Positions 5,776 to 6,422 of a stretch of 6,422 bases of DNA are shown here, piece after piece; positions within the stretch are counted from its first letter, which is position 1; each line of letters opens with the position of its first letter. A model generated the notes under the pieces. That model had not been told where the DNA came from. It saw only the letters and a list, made by a program, of their open reading frames with translations, and searched no databases. Position numbers and translations under genes: made by a program. This stretch comes from Nitrospiraceae bacterium (GTDB lineage: Bacteria; Nitrospirota; Nitrospiria; Nitrospirales; Nitrospiraceae), in NCBI GenBank assembly GCA_025934615.1, contig JAICXS010000118.1, positions 1-6,422 on the forward strand, in the 5' to 3' direction.

Positions 5776-6422
5776 GTGGAAGGGTGGACACGCGCAGTCA
5801 TCTGCAGGCTCTTGATCGTATCGGCCGCGAGTGCGTTGATCGGTTGCGCAGAATGGTCCGAGACGCTCTCCGGTTCGATGACGTTGGCGCCTTCTTCCTC
5901 CGTCTCGTTGGGAACAGGGTCCATCGATCACACTCCCGTTATGGGTGTGCCTATCGATCTTCAGACCCATTCGTCACCCAATGCCGACGAAGAGCCCCAC
6001 GTCGAGACCGAGGCCACTCCCGCTCCTGTGATGTCGGCAGAATCCCCGCGCACACGGTCCGAGCAGCCGCCGGCGCAGGGAACGCAGGAGGAACGCGCGA
6101 TCGACAATGAACTCTACGATCCATTCCAAAAGCCCGGAGAACAACCGGCAGACGTTGAAGAATACGATCCGTGGGAGCCGTTCAATGTGGCCATCTTCAA
6201 CTTTAATCGGAAAGTGGATAAGTATCTCGTCAAGCCTGTGGCGCAAGGCTATGATTTTCTGGTGCCGGATGAAATCGAACGCGGCATCCGGCGTGTCTTC
6301 CACAATATCCGGTTCGCACCACGTCTCCTGAACAATCTCTTTCAAGGCAAGTTTAAAGGAGCGGGGTTGGAGCTGGGGCGCTTTCTTATCAACAGCACCT
6401 TGGGGCTAGGCGGGTATTTGGA
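5776..6422 (+). CDS. mlaA: MlaA/VacJ family outer-membrane lipoprotein, C-terminus cut by window
   Basis: MlaA extracts misplaced phospholipid from the outer leaflet of the outer membrane and passes it to the periplasmic carrier MlaC for return to the inner membrane. Here 215 residues are visible. Residues 1-23 are a lipoprotein signal (WTRAVICRLLIVSAA) ending in the lipobox L-I-G with Cys24, followed by Ala, which fits outer-membrane sorting. Residues about 25-130 form a linker rich in Pro, Ser, Glu and Thr. The conserved core begins at D131-PWEPFN with FNFN, and continues with KPVAQGYDF, RFAPRLLNNLFQGKFKGAG and LGRFLINSTLGLGG, all hallmarks of the family. A partial look-alike of the core opening, YDPF, occurs in the linker ahead of the true YDPW. 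E. coli MlaA has only a few residues between the lipid Cys and the core, so the long linker is notable. GTG is the start, with GAGGAGG five bases upstream; ATGs at 5878 and 5941 would lose the signal. Other mla genes are not visible and may follow downstream. Confidence 0.93.
   Translation, partial: MEGWTRAVICRLLIVSAASALIGCAEWSETLSGSMTLAPSSSVSLGTGSIDHTPVMGVPIDLQTHSSPNADEEPHVETEATPAPVMSAESPRTRSEQPPAQGTQEERAIDNELYDPFQKPGEQPADVEEYDPWEPFNVAIFNFNRKVDKYLVKPVAQGYDFLVPDEIERGIRRVFHNIRFAPRLLNNLFQGKFKGAGLELGRFLINSTLGLGGYL

Noticed and set aside
5691..6110. Plus-strand frame of 139 codons at the mlaA start
   Set aside because: It lies in another frame over the mlaA signal and linker, is very Arg-rich, and ends where the mlaA frame continues with clear family motifs.

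Overview
The window looks like a piece of a Gram-negative chromosome of moderately high G+C. It encodes outer-membrane proteins (an MlaA lipoprotein and a beta-barrel with a terminal Phe) and an exosortase-type PEP-CTERM protein. The form of MlaA and the CHRD/PEP-CTERM protein together remind me of Nitrospira-like bacteria, but that is an inference from style, not a database match. I see no tRNA, rRNA, CRISPR array, insertion sequence or phage gene.

Layout, left to right. (1) At 1-341, minus strand, is the N-terminal part of an exported alpha/beta hydrolase with a GHSFGG nucleophile elbow. It runs off the left edge and has a puzzling start. (2) At 614-1225, plus strand, is a secreted CHRD-domain protein with a PEP-CTERM sorting tail. 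(3) At 1226-1548 is a 323-base non-coding stretch with several short inverted and direct repeats. (4) At 1549-2163, plus strand, is a small outer-membrane beta-barrel whose C-terminus resembles lipid A 3-O-deacylase (PagL), with an H-x-S motif and an Asp where PagL has its catalytic Glu. (5) At 2279-3505 and 3631-4815, plus strand, are two consecutive exported proteins I do not recognise. The first has a Tat-like signal and a plausible promoter. (6) At 4862-5347, minus strand and convergent with the previous gene, is a small secreted protein that reads as one complete ricin-type beta-trefoil, in a locally AT-richer stretch. (7) At 5348-5775 is a divergent intergenic region with a doubtful minus-strand ORF. 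(8) From 5776 to the right edge, plus strand, is an MlaA/VacJ lipoprotein with a GTG start and an unusually long linker before the conserved core.

Every confident gene product carries an export signal, so this is an envelope/secretome neighbourhood. No enzyme of central metabolism and no regulator is present. The PagL-like protein and MlaA would both act on outer-membrane lipid composition: one trims lipid A, the other removes misplaced phospholipid. They are 3.6 kb apart and not in one operon, so any functional link is speculative. The two unknown secreted proteins are the least explained part of the window.
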